From NCBI GenBank assembly GCA_002343825.1, contig DDSL01000032.1:1078-6893 (forward strand): 5,816 bases of DNA, written 5' to 3'. The notes beneath the pieces were generated by a model that saw only the letters and a list, made by a program, of their open reading frames with translations, was not told the origin of the DNA and did not search any database. Source of the stretch: Chthonomonas sp. UBA2391 (GTDB lineage: Bacteria > Armatimonadota > Fimbriimonadia > Fimbriimonadales > Fimbriimonadaceae). Position numbers and translations under genes: made by a program. Numbering within the stretch: the stretch's first letter is position 1; each line of letters begins with the position of its first letter. This document shows positions 5,793 to 5,816 of the stretch, one piece after another.

Positions 5793-5816
5793 CCCCTAAC
5801 CCCTAACCCCTAACCC
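5793..5816. repeat. Telomere-like heptanucleotide tandem repeat (CCCCTAA)n
   Basis: Three perfect copies of CCCCTAA (5793-5799, 5800-5806, 5807-5813) are followed by CCC at the window edge, so the array may continue. On the minus strand it reads as four G-runs (3, 4, 4 and 4 G) separated by TTA, which fits the canonical G-quadruplex pattern. It lies about 125 bp upstream of the PBP4-like gene. Short heptanucleotide tandem repeats are known in some bacterial genomes, for example the STRR elements of cyanobacteria. The ending inside a repeat is compatible with an assembly contig end. Confidence 0.85.

Overview
The window is a compact, GC-rich bacterial segment in which every supported gene lies on the minus strand, so transcription runs from high to low coordinates. 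It reads as diderm-like: there is an exported class C penicillin-binding protein, membrane proteins, and a chaperone/protease stress module. I cannot assign a phylum. The short, uncharged signal-like N-termini (starts at 5668 and 31) and the general style would fit a little-studied group such as Armatimonadota, but that is a guess.

Layout in transcription order. (1) 5793-5816, at the window edge, holds a telomere-like heptanucleotide tandem repeat (CCCCTAA) whose minus strand is a canonical G-quadruplex motif; the window may stop here because an assembly broke in the repeat. (2) 5668-4394 encodes a D-Ala-D-Ala carboxypeptidase/endopeptidase of the S13/PBP4 (DacB) family with all three active-site motifs. 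It overlaps by 4 bp (GTGA) a small three-helix membrane protein resembling DUF5658 (4397-4056). (3) A strong sigma-70 promoter (4048-4020) drives a tRNA-Gly(GCC) gene with encoded CCA (4009-3935), followed by an intrinsic terminator (3921-3888). (4) Only 32 nt beyond that hairpin, a small heat-shock protein (Hsp20, 3865-3407) begins. Its stop codon directly abuts the start codon of a full-length Lon protease (3406-938). After 12 nt comes a membrane protein with a helical, possibly TPR-like region and a zinc-ribbon motif (925-65), and then probably the start of another exported or membrane protein cut by the window edge (31-1).

Functionally, the hsp20-lon pair joins an ATP-independent holdase to an ATP-dependent protease in one translationally coupled unit, with an uncharacterised zinc-ribbon membrane protein behind it. 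The PBP4-like gene and its partner form a separate cell-envelope unit. The most unusual points are the lack of an obvious promoter between the tRNA terminator and hsp20, a 9-nt complementarity between the tRNA T-arm and its trailer, the zinc-ribbon membrane protein, and the heptad repeat. I see no CRISPR array, insertion sequence, prophage or toxin-antitoxin system, and no clear case for a wholly new system.
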